A stretch of DNA of 64,000 nt, from NCBI RefSeq assembly GCF_048320135.1, contig NZ_CP182947.1, forward strand, positions 5,552,801-5,616,800. Reading direction: 5' to 3'. How positions within the stretch are numbered: position 1 is the stretch's first letter; each line of letters begins with the position of its first letter. The notes under the pieces are model-generated. The model was given only the letters and a program-made list of their open reading frames with translations, ran no database searches and was not told where the DNA came from. This document shows positions 1 through 9,146 of the stretch, in pieces. The position numbers and the translations under genes are program-made. Source of the DNA: Ideonella_A sakaiensis_A. GTDB taxonomy: Bacteria > Pseudomonadota > Gammaproteobacteria > Burkholderiales > Burkholderiaceae_C.

Positions 1-138
1 GCAACCCTCTTCGAACGGCCATTCGGCCAGCCAGCAGGCGCGCGCCAGCTGCTGCGGCACCGCAAAGGCCCAGATCAGCGCCGCCAGCAGCAGCCACGCC
101 GAAACCCAGACGACAAATGCCAGGCGTCTGGCGATCAT
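1..138 (-). CDS. Membrane-anchored unknown protein, N-terminal fragment (left-arm copy)
   Basis: The first 46 codons of the 398-residue protein that is complete at 52495-53691; the window edge cuts it here. It holds the start codon and the N-terminal hydrophobic segment only. Its start overlaps the stop of the J-domain gene by four bases (ATGA), as in the right-arm copy. Confidence 0.8.
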   Translation of the reverse strand, partial: MIARRLAFVVWVSAWLLLAALIWAFAVPQQLARACWLAEWPFEEGC

Positions 139-1964
139 TCGCGCTCCTTCATGTTCAGATTGGCGAGCACGGTGCCGGATTTCGTGCCCCAGAACTCGGC
201 CGTCAGGCCGTAGCTGATGCTGCGCCCGGCCTGCTGCGGGCTGCGCGCGAGCAGCACGATTTCACCGCGCACCCGCAGAATGCCGGGCTGCTCGCTGTCG
301 GTCCAGCGCATGCTCTCGACGCTGATCTCAGGGTAACGGTCCTGCAGCGCCATCGCCGGCCGGAACAGCGAACCGGTGACGTTCTGCCCGGCCAGGTAGG
401 CATTGGTCGACTTGGTTGCCGCCGGATTCGACAATTTCGACAGCAATTCGATCAGGTAGTGTTTTGCCTTTACCGCATCGACATCCCATGTCTTGGCCGT
501 CTGCACAACGGCCGGCTGGGCCGGGGGCGGGGATTCGGCGACGGCGATCTGAGGCGCTGGCGCTGGCCGCGGGGGGTAGGGGGCGGGCGCCACCTGCGGC
601 GCGGCGGCAACACGCTGCTCGACAGGCGCCGGCGCCGGTGCTGGGGTTGGTGCAGCGGCGGGCGCGGGCTGCGGCGCTGGGGCCTCGACTACGCGCGGCG
701 CCGGAACAGCAGGCTGCGGTGCCGGCGCAGGGGTAGGAGCGGGGGCCGGAGCCGGTGCCGGGGCTGGCGCAGGTGGTGGTGCAGCTGCCAAGGTCGACGT
801 CGGCGCGGGCGCAGACAGCTGCTCGGTCCTGATCATGCCGCTCGGCAGCGACGGTGCTGGTGCGGGCGGCGGCGCCGGTGCACGAGCCACGGCCGCCGGT
901 TCGAGCGGCGCTGGTGCAGGCTTCGATGCCACAGCCGGTTGGCGTGCAGGCTCGTTGCTGCTGGCGGCAGTCTGCGGCGACCGCTCGTTCTGTTGGCGGG
1001 GCGCTTCCGTGTTGCTCGCCACCGCGGTCTTTGATTGAACGGCAGGCGCTGCCGGCGCGGCGGGAGGGGTCACCGGACCTGGCGCGATGCGTTCGGTCGA
1101 CGGTTCGATTGACGGCGACGACGTCAGGCGACCGCCCGTCTGATTCGCATTCGTTGCAATAGGCGCCGTCGTGCCGTCGGCCCGCACCTCGGGGGCCCGC
1201 AAACGTTCGTTGACCGGCCGTTCAGCCAGCGCCGTGGCGGTTCGCTTCGAAGACGCTTCATCACCGCGACGCTCGGCACTGGCCCGGGCTTCCGGCTCGG
1301 TACCGGCAATCACCAGCATGCGGCCTTCCTGGGCATCGTGCGCGGCCCACATCAGCAGTCCGACCGCTGCGGCCGAGACGCCGCCGATCGACAGCACCAC
1401 GCCAAATACTTTTGGATAACGTGCGCGCAATGAATGCCAGCGATCGGCCAGGCCATGGTTCAACTCGATGCGGCGAACCCGCTGGCCGTCGTCGCGCTCG
1501 TGCCTGGCGCCCTGTGCCACCACCGATCGTTCGGCGAGCTGATCGTCGTACTGGTCGCGCAAGGTCGGGTCGCTGAGGATCTCGTGCGCCCGATTGACGA
1601 TGCCGGCGGCATTGGCTGGCAGGCCGGGCACGCCGCGGTCCGGGTGAGTCAGCCGGATCAACGAGCGGTAACGGGTGCGCAGTTCCTCGGGCGCAAACGC
1701 CTTCGGCGTCAGCGCCATCACCTGGTAATGCGTGTTGTCGGGTGCGAAACAGGCGCGGCGCACAAACAGCCGGGCCGCCTCGGTCAGTTCGTTCGCATCG
1801 GCGTCGACATCGTCCGGAATGCGTCCGAGCGCCCACAGCGCCACGGTATTGAGCTGCGCATACAGTTCCCGCGGCTCACCGAGGCGGACCGGAAAGTTGC
1901 CCGGAGCCAGCCCGAAATCCAGCAGGATTTCGGCCAGCTTTTGCGAACTTACCTCGATCGACAC
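135..1964 (-). CDS. Membrane-anchored J-domain protein of exopolysaccharide operon (left-arm copy)
   Basis: Identical to 50669-52498, where the full description is given. GTG start. 609 residues: J domain with HPD at residues 107-109, one membrane segment at about 187-208, long Ala/Pro-rich linker, conserved-looking C-terminal domain. It follows the Wzc-type kinase gene with a 7-base gap. Confidence 0.85.
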   Translation of the reverse strand: MSIEVSSQKLAEILLDFGLAPGNFPVRLGEPRELYAQLNTVALWALGRIPDDVDADANELTEAARLFVRRACFAPDNTHYQVMALTPKAFAPEELRTRYRSLIRLTHPDRGVPGLPANAAGIVNRAHEILSDPTLRDQYDDQLAERSVVAQGARHERDDGQRVRRIELNHGLADRWHSLRARYPKVFGVVLSIGGVSAAAVGLLMWAAHDAQEGRMLVIAGTEPEARASAERRGDEASSKRTATALAERPVNERLRAPEVRADGTTAPIATNANQTGGRLTSSPSIEPSTERIAPGPVTPPAAPAAPAVQSKTAVASNTEAPRQQNERSPQTAASSNEPARQPAVASKPAPAPLEPAAVARAPAPPPAPAPSLPSGMIRTEQLSAPAPTSTLAAAPPPAPAPAPAPAPAPTPAPAPQPAVPAPRVVEAPAPQPAPAAAPTPAPAPAPVEQRVAAAPQVAPAPYPPRPAPAPQIAVAESPPPAQPAVVQTAKTWDVDAVKAKHYLIELLSKLSNPAATKSTNAYLAGQNVTGSLFRPAMALQDRYPEISVESMRWTDSEQPGILRVRGEIVLLARSPQQAGRSISYGLTAEFWGTKSGTVLANLNMKERE

Positions 1965-1971
1965 GTCCGGA

Positions 1972-4374
1972 TCATGCCTGCTGCTTCAACGGCAACGGCG
2001 GTTGGGTCGGCATGAACGGCGTCTTCTCGGGCTCGTTTTCCTGACCGTAACCGTAGTAGTTGTCGTAGGTGTAGTAGGCGGTATTTTGCGCCGTCGTCTT
2101 CGTCAGCACGACGCCGCGCGGCACGATGCCGGCCATCCGCAGGCGCCTGAACGCGTCCTTGATGTGGCTCTTGCGGGTCTGGCTTGCCTGCGCGACGTAC
2201 AGCACCGAATTGACCTGGTTGCCGAGCACGATCGCATCGGCCAGGCCGAGCACCGGCGGGCCGTCGAAGATGATGTATTCGACGCCCTTGGCTTCGAGAT
2301 GTTCCATCAGCTCGCCGAGTTTCGGGCCTGTCAACAAGTCGACCGGGCTCGGCGGAATCGGCCCGGCGGTCATCACGAACAGGTTCGCAATCTCGGTCGG
2401 GCGCAGCAGTTCGCCTTCCGGATGGTGGCCCGACAAATAATTCGACAAGCCTTGCGAATTGCCGATGCCCAGCGAGCGGTGGATCGTCGGATTGCGCATG
2501 TCGGCGTCGATCAGCGCGACCTTGCCGCCCAGCTGCGCGAAATTGATCGCCAGCGCGAGCGAGGTCGTCGACTTGCCTTCGGCTTTCGTCGTGCTGGTCA
2601 CGACCAGGCGCCGCGGTGCACCTTCGGAGGTCGAGAACTGCAACGCGGTTCGCACCGAGCGGTAGGCCTCGGCCATGTGCCCGCGAGCGTCGGTGAAGGT
2701 CAGCAGTGCGAGACTGGTCAGCTCGCGCTGGTTCTTGACCTTCGGGATCACGCCCAGCAGCGGCACGCCGAGGATGCGTTCGACCTCGTCGGCAAACTTG
2801 ATCGAATCGTCGAAGGATTCCATCAGGAATACCAGCCCGAGCCCGAGCACCAGTCCGGCCAGCAGGCCGATCGCCGCATTCAGTGCAATCCGCGGCTTGT
2901 ACGGGAACAGCGGCACCTGCGCCTTGTCGACGACCTGGATGTTGTTGGTCTCGACGCCGCCGGCGACGCCGACTTCCTTCACCTGCTGCAGCAGCCCGTT
3001 GTAGAGCTCGCGGTTGGTATCGACCTCGCGTTTCAGCAGGTTGAAATCGACGCTGCGCTCCTGGCCGGCGACGATTTCCTGGCGGGTTTCGCGCAGCCGG
3101 GTGCGGATCAGTTCCTCCTGACGCACCGCGGTATCGAGCGCATTTTTCACCGACGCGAGAATATTCTGCACTTCGCCCTGGATCTTCGCGTCCAGATCGT
3201 CGATCTGCGCCTTCAGCTGCTTCATCTTCGGAAATTCCGCCTTGTAGATCTTGGCGTTTTCCTGGTATTCGGCATCGAGTTTGGCGCGCTGCTCCTTGTA
3301 GGCCTGGATCGTGCGGCTTTCGAGCACCTGGCGCGCAGTATCCGGGTTGCTGCGGACCGCCTGGTATTCCGAATCGGCCTTGATGCGGTCCTGCTCGGCC
3401 TTGCTCAGCGCGGTCGAGAATTCGACGAAGGTCTGGTTGACGACGCTGGTTTTTTCGTCGAGCGTCAGGATATTTCGTTCACGTGCATAGGCCTGCAGCT
3501 TGCGCTCGGATTCCTCGAGCCGCGCCTTGGTCAGGCCAAGCTGGGTTTCGAGGAACGATTTCGCATACGACGACGATTCGAGCCGCCGCTCGAGATTCAG
3601 CGCGATGAAGGCCTGCGCCATTGAATTGGCGATCCGCGCGGCGAGTTGCGGGCTGGCATTTTCGACCTGCACCTTGATCACTGACGAGTTGCGGATCTGC
3701 TCGATCTTCACTGTCTCCTGGAACGACTTGACCACCGCCTCGCGGCTGAACTGCTCAGCGGTGCTGACGGCCGGCTCGCGCAGCTTGTGGTAACTGTCGC
3801 CGATCTTGTCGAACAGGTTCTGCACCATCGCCTGCCAGCCGATGTCCTCGTCGGCTGCGCTTTCGCCAAGGCGATCGCGTTCGTTGCGCTCCCGGGTCGC
3901 CAGCGATACCGGCATCGGCAAGCCCTGCCGATCGAGCCGCAGTTCATCGATCACCCTCTCGGCGAGCACACGGCTTTTCAGCAGCTCGAGCTGGGTGCCC
4001 ATGCCGGTGCGGTCGTCGACTTCCTGCACCGCGCTCTGATCGTTCTGGCCGAACTGGACCACTCGCGGCGCCCGCTTGTCAACCTGCAGCGTCGTCGTCG
4101 CGAGATACAGCGGCGTGCGGACAAAACTGACCAGCAACGCGGCCAGCAGGCCGACGATTGCCACCGAAATCAGCATCCATTTGTGCTTGACGATCAGCCG
4201 CCAGATGTCGCGCAGGTCGAGGACGTTGTCCTCCTGGTCGGCCTGCTGCTCGCGGGCATCCCATCGGTCGAGCATCCCCTGGTTGCCGCGCAATGCCAAT
4301 GCCTGCGACGGCGGGTTGCCGCCACCATGGGCAAGCTGAAGATCGGGCCGGTTGGGCGGAAGGTCTTGTGCCAT
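1972..4374 (-). CDS. Wzc/GumC-type polysaccharide co-polymerase and tyrosine autokinase (left-arm copy)
   Basis: Identical to 48259-50661. Wzz-type N-terminus, two membrane segments, Walker A around K601, Walker A' D623/D625, Walker B D704, and a C-terminal tyrosine cluster at residues 767-776. See the right-arm entry for role and context. Confidence 0.93.
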   Translation of the reverse strand: MAQDLPPNRPDLQLAHGGGNPPSQALALRGNQGMLDRWDAREQQADQEDNVLDLRDIWRLIVKHKWMLISVAIVGLLAALLVSFVRTPLYLATTTLQVDKRAPRVVQFGQNDQSAVQEVDDRTGMGTQLELLKSRVLAERVIDELRLDRQGLPMPVSLATRERNERDRLGESAADEDIGWQAMVQNLFDKIGDSYHKLREPAVSTAEQFSREAVVKSFQETVKIEQIRNSSVIKVQVENASPQLAARIANSMAQAFIALNLERRLESSSYAKSFLETQLGLTKARLEESERKLQAYARERNILTLDEKTSVVNQTFVEFSTALSKAEQDRIKADSEYQAVRSNPDTARQVLESRTIQAYKEQRAKLDAEYQENAKIYKAEFPKMKQLKAQIDDLDAKIQGEVQNILASVKNALDTAVRQEELIRTRLRETRQEIVAGQERSVDFNLLKREVDTNRELYNGLLQQVKEVGVAGGVETNNIQVVDKAQVPLFPYKPRIALNAAIGLLAGLVLGLGLVFLMESFDDSIKFADEVERILGVPLLGVIPKVKNQRELTSLALLTFTDARGHMAEAYRSVRTALQFSTSEGAPRRLVVTSTTKAEGKSTTSLALAINFAQLGGKVALIDADMRNPTIHRSLGIGNSQGLSNYLSGHHPEGELLRPTEIANLFVMTAGPIPPSPVDLLTGPKLGELMEHLEAKGVEYIIFDGPPVLGLADAIVLGNQVNSVLYVAQASQTRKSHIKDAFRRLRMAGIVPRGVVLTKTTAQNTAYYTYDNYYGYGQENEPEKTPFMPTQPPLPLKQQA

Positions 4375-4431
4375 CGAATCGGTGTGCCTGCTCTATTTTT
4401 GGTAACTGGTGCCAGCCCGGACGCGCGCGGT

Positions 4432-5274
4432 TCAGCGGCCCATCTGATTGACGCTCGCCGAGAACGGGTTCAGCGTGTCGATGATGTCGCGGAACAGTGA
4501 ATCGCGCAGCGCGGTGCGGCGGCTGTCGCGGTTGACGACGACGACATCGTCGCCCTGCAGCAACGGATCCTTTGCTTCGCCCTTGCGGATCTTCTCGACG
4601 TCGTATTTTTCGGAGAGCGTCTGGCCATCCGGCGTCAGCCGGAACAGCATCACGTTTTCCATGTCGGCCATCGGCGCGCTGCCGCCGGCGAGCGCCAGCG
4701 CGCGCAACAAGGTGATCTGGCCGTTGATCGGGTAGATGCCCGGCTTGGTCAACGCACCGTCGAGCGTGATCCGCTGGGTCGTGAATTCCTTGATGAAGAT
4801 CGAGACCTGCGGGTCCTGCAAATACTTCTTGCCATAGGCGAGAGCAACCAGCGCCTCGGCGTCCGACGCGGTATAGCCACCGAGCTGGAGCTGGCCGATC
4901 AGCGGCAGCGCGACATACCCGGATGAATTGACGCGCACCGTGCGCTTCAATTCCTTGACGTTGAAAACCTCGACCTCGAGCAGGTCGTTCGGCGCGATCT
5001 TGTAGTCGTCGCCGATCGTGCTCGGCACCGGCAGGTTGCCGTCGTTGGCATCGATGCCGCCCGGCGTCGACTTGATGCCGGGCGATGCGGCGCCGCTTTG
5101 ATTGAGCGGCGTGAATTCCGGCACGATGCGGGTATCGACCGGCGAGGTGCGGGCCTTGGCGGCGTCCGCTTGCGCCCAGGCATTGCCGAGGCCGAGGCCC
5201 AGCAGCAGCGTGGCGACGGTGACTATCTTCGAGCTGCTGGACAAGGATTGGAAAAATTGTCGACTACGGTTCAT
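4432..5274 (-). CDS. Wza/GumB-type polysaccharide export protein (left-arm copy)
   Basis: Identical to 47359-48201. An upstream in-frame ATG at 5307 would add 11 residues. The ATG at 5274 is preferred because a purine-rich GGAAAG lies just before it and translation then begins with an ordinary signal peptide. See the right-arm entry. Confidence 0.88.
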   Translation of the reverse strand: MNRSRQFFQSLSSSSKIVTVATLLLGLGLGNAWAQADAAKARTSPVDTRIVPEFTPLNQSGAASPGIKSTPGGIDANDGNLPVPSTIGDDYKIAPNDLLEVEVFNVKELKRTVRVNSSGYVALPLIGQLQLGGYTASDAEALVALAYGKKYLQDPQVSIFIKEFTTQRITLDGALTKPGIYPINGQITLLRALALAGGSAPMADMENVMLFRLTPDGQTLSEKYDVEKIRKGEAKDPLLQGDDVVVVNRDSRRTALRDSLFRDIIDTLNPFSASVNQMGR

Positions 5275-5326
5275 GCGCTTTCCTTCGTCCCACGGGCATT
5301 CCGGCAAATTGCTGCCAGGGCGGTCG

Positions 5327-5355
5327 ATTGTAGAGGGCTGGCGAGGGTCGGTCCG
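5327..5355 (-). promoter_or_regulatory. Probable sigma-70 promoter of the wza-like gene (left-arm copy)
   Basis: On the minus strand a perfect-looking -10 box TACAAT lies 17 bases after a weak -35 CGGACC. It would start transcription about 45 bases before the preferred ATG. The right-arm copy is at 47278-47306. Confidence 0.5.
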
Positions 5356-5387
5356 TTACAGCCCTACAGTGGGCATCGGCGCCGGGG

Positions 5388-6860
5388 TCAACGCTCGTGT
5401 GGGTCGGTCGGGCGCAGGAAGATGCCCATCAGCAGCGCCGCCGTCATCGCCAGCGCCGGGATGTGCATGTTGAACTCGACCCAGCTGTGCAACAGCATCG
5501 CCAGGACGCCGAGGCCTGCCAGCAAACGCAGCAGCACCGGCCCGGCGACCTCACCGCGCCGTTTTCTTGCCCGGCGCAATTGCCACAGCTGGCGCAGCAC
5601 GAGCGCCAGCACCAGCCCGGCGACCACCGGTGCGGCCCAGCCGAGTTCCATCAGCAACTGCGGGTAGTCGTTGTGTGCGTGATAGACATATCCGGTCGAG
5701 CGAATATCCTGGTACCTCGGGAATACCGATTCGAAACTGCCGATGCCAGTGCCCCAGGGCCAGAATGCCTTCGCCGCGTCGAATGTTGCCCAGGCGTAAG
5801 TATTTCGGACATTCGCATCGCCTTCGAGGACCGGTGCCTGCACGCGACCGCTGATGCCTTCGAGCCCGACCGAAAATGCGACGATCAGGCCGAATACGAC
5901 CAGCAATGTGGCCATCCCGGCGATCTGCACCCGGCTGAGCTTTTCGCGCGCCGCCGCCACGTAGAGAAAAAACGACAAGACCAGCACCAAGGTCGCCGCC
6001 GACAGGCCGCCGCGCGACTGCGAGCTGAGGATGATCACCAGGAACGCAAAACCGAGCAGCATCCACAGTGGACGAAATACCGCAGCAGGCAACAAGCCGG
6101 TATCCGGCCTGCTCCTCGATGGGGGCGGCCTGCGAACCAGAAAATAGAACCACAGCGGAATCAGCATCGCCAGAAAGTCGGCGAGGTGGTTGCGGTTGGC
6201 GAAAGTGCCGACGAAGGCGCCGCCCGCACCTTGGGTACCAAAATAGAAAATCGACTGCGGGCCACCGACAAACTGCAGCACTGCCAGCACGACTTGCGCA
6301 ATGGCGCCGGCAAACAGCAGCAGCAGCAAGCGGTCGATCGCGGTGCGATCGAGCGTGATGCCAGCCAGCAACATCGCCGATACCGGCAGGGCCGACCACA
6401 TCGCCGTCCAGGTGGCCTGCGGATTCAGGCTCAGCGGCAACGACTGCGGCACTGGCGCTCCAGCGGCGGTCAGCGCGTCGAGATAAGCCTTGCGGCCTGG
6501 CAAGCTGGCCCATGCCTGCACATCGACCGGAATCAACTGGATTGCGGCGATCCACAACGGGCTCGCAGCAACCACACCGATCAGCGCCCACCACCACCAT
6601 GGCTGCGCGCCACTGCGAACACCCGTTGAATTCGCACGCGTTTCGCCACCGACAGGTATCGGAAGCCAGCGGAAACTGCGTTGCGCGACCAGAATGGCCA
6701 GCAATGCGAGTGCCAGTGCCAACAGCACGACCAAGGCAACCTGCCGGTTGCCACCCCTGACGATCGGTGCAAGAAGCAGCAGGGCTGCCGCCAATAAAAA
6801 AACCAGCCGATCTGGCAATCGGCTGGCTTCTGTGGAGTGTCGTCCGCTACTGCTGCTCAA
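5388..6860 (-). CDS. O-antigen ligase/polymerase family membrane protein (left-arm copy)
   Basis: Identical to 45773-47245. Multi-spanning Wzy_C-family protein. The furthest possible start is a TTG at 6860, but a terminator-like hairpin lies inside that 5' part (6796-6826), so the true start may be the in-frame TTG at 6794 or later. See the right-arm entry. Confidence 0.82.
   Translation of the reverse strand: MSSSSGRHSTEASRLPDRLVFLLAAALLLLAPIVRGGNRQVALVVLLALALALLAILVAQRSFRWLPIPVGGETRANSTGVRSGAQPWWWWALIGVVAASPLWIAAIQLIPVDVQAWASLPGRKAYLDALTAAGAPVPQSLPLSLNPQATWTAMWSALPVSAMLLAGITLDRTAIDRLLLLLFAGAIAQVVLAVLQFVGGPQSIFYFGTQGAGGAFVGTFANRNHLADFLAMLIPLWFYFLVRRPPPSRSRPDTGLLPAAVFRPLWMLLGFAFLVIILSSQSRGGLSAATLVLVLSFFLYVAAAREKLSRVQIAGMATLLVVFGLIVAFSVGLEGISGRVQAPVLEGDANVRNTYAWATFDAAKAFWPWGTGIGSFESVFPRYQDIRSTGYVYHAHNDYPQLLMELGWAAPVVAGLVLALVLRQLWQLRRARKRRGEVAGPVLLRLLAGLGVLAMLLHSWVEFNMHIPALAMTAALLMGIFLRPTDPHER
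6796..6826 (-). terminator. Terminator-like hairpin at the 5' end of the O-antigen ligase gene
   Basis: On the minus strand CCAGCCGAT, a 6-base loop and ATCGGCTGG are followed by seven T. It points in the direction of the downstream ligase gene and lies within its longest reading frame. It could end a leader transcript or act as an attenuator. Confidence 0.75.
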
Positions 6861-6940
6861 TTTGAAGGAAGCGTGTCGCTGCGTGGTTCACGAGGAGATC
6901 AGTGAAAATCCAGGCCGGTTGGCCAGAACTCGAGGACGAC

Positions 6941-6970
6941 AAAAAACGACAGCTGGCATCGCCAGCTGTC
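6941..6970 (-). terminator. Intrinsic terminator after the 155-residue exported protein
   Basis: On the minus strand GACAGCTGGC, a 3-base loop and GCCAGCTGTC are followed by a short base and six T. It begins 20 bases after the stop codon. Confidence 0.85.
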
Positions 6971-6989
6971 AGTTCTTACGCACCAAGGA

Positions 6990-7457
6990 TCAACGCGGCG
7001 AAGTGACTTCGTCGTTGTTCTCGATCAGTGCAAAGCCGGCCGCCATACCGGCGGTGATGGCGATGCCCGTGCCAATGCCGGCACCGGCCCCGCCACCGCC
7101 CACTCCACCGCCGCCAACCTGCGCAACGCGGTAGGGGCTGAACATCTGCTTCGCCGAAGCCTGCAGCACCGCACAGCTCTGCTTCGAGTCAACCGTGAAA
7201 TGCTGGCCGCCCTCGAGGGTGACGGTGCAACCATTGTTGAAGACGACACTGGCGCGGCCATTCGTCGAGACCAGCACGGTGTTGCCGTCGACCACCGGTG
7301 TGCCGGCGCCCGCCTTCGAGACAAACCCGTTACCGCCAATGCTGATATTGCCTTGCACGCCACCCAGCTTGCCGACCGGCTGCTGGTCCTTGGCTTGGGC
7401 CGACAGCGCGAGGCCTGCGGCCATCACGGCGACGGAAATCATCGTTGCTTTTTTCAT
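6990..7457 (-). CDS. Small exported FecR-like protein with C-terminal ENNDEVTSPR tail
   Basis: 155 residues. A signal peptide (MKK, hydrophobic core, cleavage near AQA-K at about residue 22) sends it across the inner membrane. Residues about 28-90 have the alternating beta pattern of FecR-type domains (G-x-V-x-G near the start, a STNGRA segment, then FNNGCTVTL and GGQHFTV). Two cysteines (in NNGC and KQSC) could form a disulfide. After a Gly-rich stretch comes a hydrophobic segment and the tail ALIENNDEVTSPR. A clear AAGGAG ribosome site precedes the ATG. It is paralogous to 7602-8075 and lies directly upstream of the exopolysaccharide genes. Export is well supported; the function is not known. 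Confidence 0.85.
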   Translation of the reverse strand: MKKATMISVAVMAAGLALSAQAKDQQPVGKLGGVQGNISIGGNGFVSKAGAGTPVVDGNTVLVSTNGRASVVFNNGCTVTLEGGQHFTVDSKQSCAVLQASAKQMFSPYRVAQVGGGGVGGGGAGAGIGTGIAITAGMAAGFALIENNDEVTSPR

Positions 7458-7549
7458 TGTGGACTCCTTGTTGAGGGAAGCGTCTGCGCGATATTAAACG
7501 AGTTTTCGGCCGCCGCAAGTCTCGCTGAACAGAAAATTTTCAAGCAGAC

Positions 7550-7576
7550 AAAAAAACAGCCGGCTGAGCCGGCTGT
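7550..7576 (-). terminator. Intrinsic terminator after the 157-residue exported protein
   Basis: On the minus strand a 10-bp perfect stem ACAGCCGGCT/AGCCGGCTGT with a one-base centre is followed by seven T. In the right arm the T run is miscalled (TTCTTT, near 45079). This is the outermost difference I found between the arms. Confidence 0.88.
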
Positions 7577-7601
7577 CTTTCGGATCATCTGCGGGACAGT
7601 G

Positions 7602-8075
7602 TCAGCGCGGTGACGTGACCTCGTCGTTGTTCTCGATCAGTGAAAAACCGACTGCCAAACCACCAACGATCGCGGCGCCAGTGAGGGCCCCCCCACCGAG
7701 GCCACCGCCCGCGCCACCGCCCGTGCCGCCACCGACCGGTGCGCCCGGCTGCGCCACGCGATACGGCTTGAACATCTGCTGAACCGCAGCTTGCTGCTGA
7801 CCGCAGCTCAGCTTGGTGTCGACAACCATGTGCTGGCCACCCGACAGCGGAACGCTGCAGCCATCCTTGAACTCGACCGTGACGCGGCCGTCGGTCGACA
7901 CCAGCACCTTGCTGCCGTTGACCAGGGGCGTGCCGTTGACGGCCTTGTTGACAAAGCCGCTGCCGGTCACGCTGATGGTGCCCTTGACCCCGCTCAGGGT
8001 CCCGACGACGTCGTCTTTTGCGTGGGCTGCCAGCGAAACACCAGCGAGCATGGCGACGAGCAGTAATTTCTTCAT
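7602..8075 (-). CDS. Small exported FecR-like protein, paralogue of the neighbouring gene
   Basis: 157 residues from the ATG at 8075, which has an AGGAG ribosome site; a longer frame to 8279 would lose the signal peptide. Signal peptide MKKLLLVAMLAGVSLAAHA, then a FecR-like beta region (GTLSGVKGTISVTG, VSTDGRVTVEFKDGC), a Gly-rich stretch, a hydrophobic segment and the tail FSLIENNDEVTSPR. The 155-residue neighbour shares the whole layout and nearly the same last 14 residues, so the pair arose by tandem duplication. Each gene has its own terminator. Probably periplasmic or surface-attached; function unknown. Confidence 0.85.
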   Translation of the reverse strand: MKKLLLVAMLAGVSLAAHAKDDVVGTLSGVKGTISVTGSGFVNKAVNGTPLVNGSKVLVSTDGRVTVEFKDGCSVPLSGGQHMVVDTKLSCGQQQAAVQQMFKPYRVAQPGAPVGGGTGGGAGGGLGGGALTGAAIVGGLAVGFSLIENNDEVTSPR

Positions 8076-8226
8076 TGGGACTCCTGTTGGTATTGATCTG
8101 CTGGCGATACTAACCCAACTGATCAACAGTTTGTGCAAGAAAATTCCGCGGGATTGCATCGGACGCTGCCTGCCGCCTCTCAATGTGCAGCGCCGTTGCA
8201 ACAGTGTGGCCAGACAATGGCCGGCA

Positions 8227-8982
8227 ATGCCTGATTCCAATGTCTCCCGATCCTTTCGCTTCGACCGCCTCGATGCCATCCGTGGCTTTGCGATGGTCTG
8301 GATGGCGCTGTTCCATTTCGGCTTCGACCTCGATTATTTCGGGTTGATCGACGAAGACTTCTACCGCGACCCGTTCTGGACACGCCAGCGCGCCGTGATC
8401 GTGTCGCTGTTTCTTGGCAGTGCCGGGGTGGGCCTGGCTGTCGCCGCCGCGCAAAAGCAGCCGTGGCGGCGTTTCTGGCGGCGCTGGTGGGAGATCGCAG
8501 GTGGCGCGCTGCTGGTCAGCATCGGCTCCTACCTGGTTTTTCCGCGCAGCTTCATCTTTTTCGGCGTGCTGCACGGCATCGCACTGATGTTGATCATCAG
8601 CCGGCTCGCCGGTCGAAACCCGCGTCATGCACGGTGGTTGGCGATCGGTGGCGCCGTATTGATTGCGTTGCCGTGGCTGGTCTCACATCCGTTTTTTGAC
8701 AGCCGCCTGACCGTCTGGGTCGGCTTGTTTACCCGCAAGCCGATCACCGAGGACTTTGTCCCGCTGCTGCCGTGGATGGGCGTGATGTGGTGGGGTGTGG
8801 CCGCTGGCCACTGGATGCTGGCACATCGGCCACATTGGCTGAGCGGCCCGCTGCCGCAGCGCGGTCGGGTTGTATTTGATTCCCTGGCCTGGCTCGGTCG
8901 ACATGCGTTGAGCTTTTATCTGTTGCACCAGCCGGTGCTGATCGGCAGCTTGTTCGGGCTTCGCGCGGCGGGCATTTTGTAG
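8227..8982 (+). CDS. DUF1624/HGSNAT-like multi-pass membrane protein
   Basis: 251 residues from the ATG at 8227; the frame is open further upstream but that part runs antisense to the FecR-like gene. The N-terminus RFDRLDAIRGFAMVWMALFHFGFDL is the hallmark of the DUF1624 group related to heparan-alpha-glucosaminide N-acetyltransferase and YeiB-like proteins. About six hydrophobic segments follow, with a conserved-looking HGIALMLI segment and a C-terminal LGRHALSFYLLHQPVLI helix. Family members are thought to acylate sugars at the membrane, which would suit the neighbouring polysaccharide genes, but the substrate cannot be read from sequence. Divergent from the FecR-like gene. Confidence 0.82.
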   Translation: MPDSNVSRSFRFDRLDAIRGFAMVWMALFHFGFDLDYFGLIDEDFYRDPFWTRQRAVIVSLFLGSAGVGLAVAAAQKQPWRRFWRRWWEIAGGALLVSIGSYLVFPRSFIFFGVLHGIALMLIISRLAGRNPRHARWLAIGGAVLIALPWLVSHPFFDSRLTVWVGLFTRKPITEDFVPLLPWMGVMWWGVAAGHWMLAHRPHWLSGPLPQRGRVVFDSLAWLGRHALSFYLLHQPVLIGSLFGLRAAGIL

Positions 8983-9059
8983 GCTGTGTCGTCTGCGCTG
9001 GTTGATTGCCGCAAATTCGCCGCAGTCGGAAAATTTTGCAAGTTGTTGCACGTCGAGGC

Positions 9060-9086
9060 TCAAGCCGGGGGGCTCAGACGCCGACA
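9060..9086 (+). promoter_or_regulatory. Possible FliA (sigma-28) type promoter
   Basis: TCAAGCC at 9060-9066 and GCCGACA at 9080-9086 are 13 bases apart. This resembles the TCAAG...GCCGATA pattern of flagellar sigma factor promoters in Pseudomonas-like bacteria. One mismatch in the -10 element. It lies 60 bases before the ATG at 9147. Confidence 0.35.
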
Positions 9087-9146
9087 AGACGGTGAACGGG
9101 GAGGCTGTCTTCCCGCTCAGCTCCACTTCGAAGGCCGGGAGGTCGC

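Noticed and set aside
1732..3624. A 630-codon plus-strand frame opposite the kinase gene, with a twin in the right arm
   Set aside because: Antisense shadow of the Wzc-type gene; no start signal or family features.
8983..9146. A riboswitch (cyclic di-GMP type) in the leader of the unknown gene
   Set aside because: The conserved GEMM core bases are not present; only the FliA-like element stands out.
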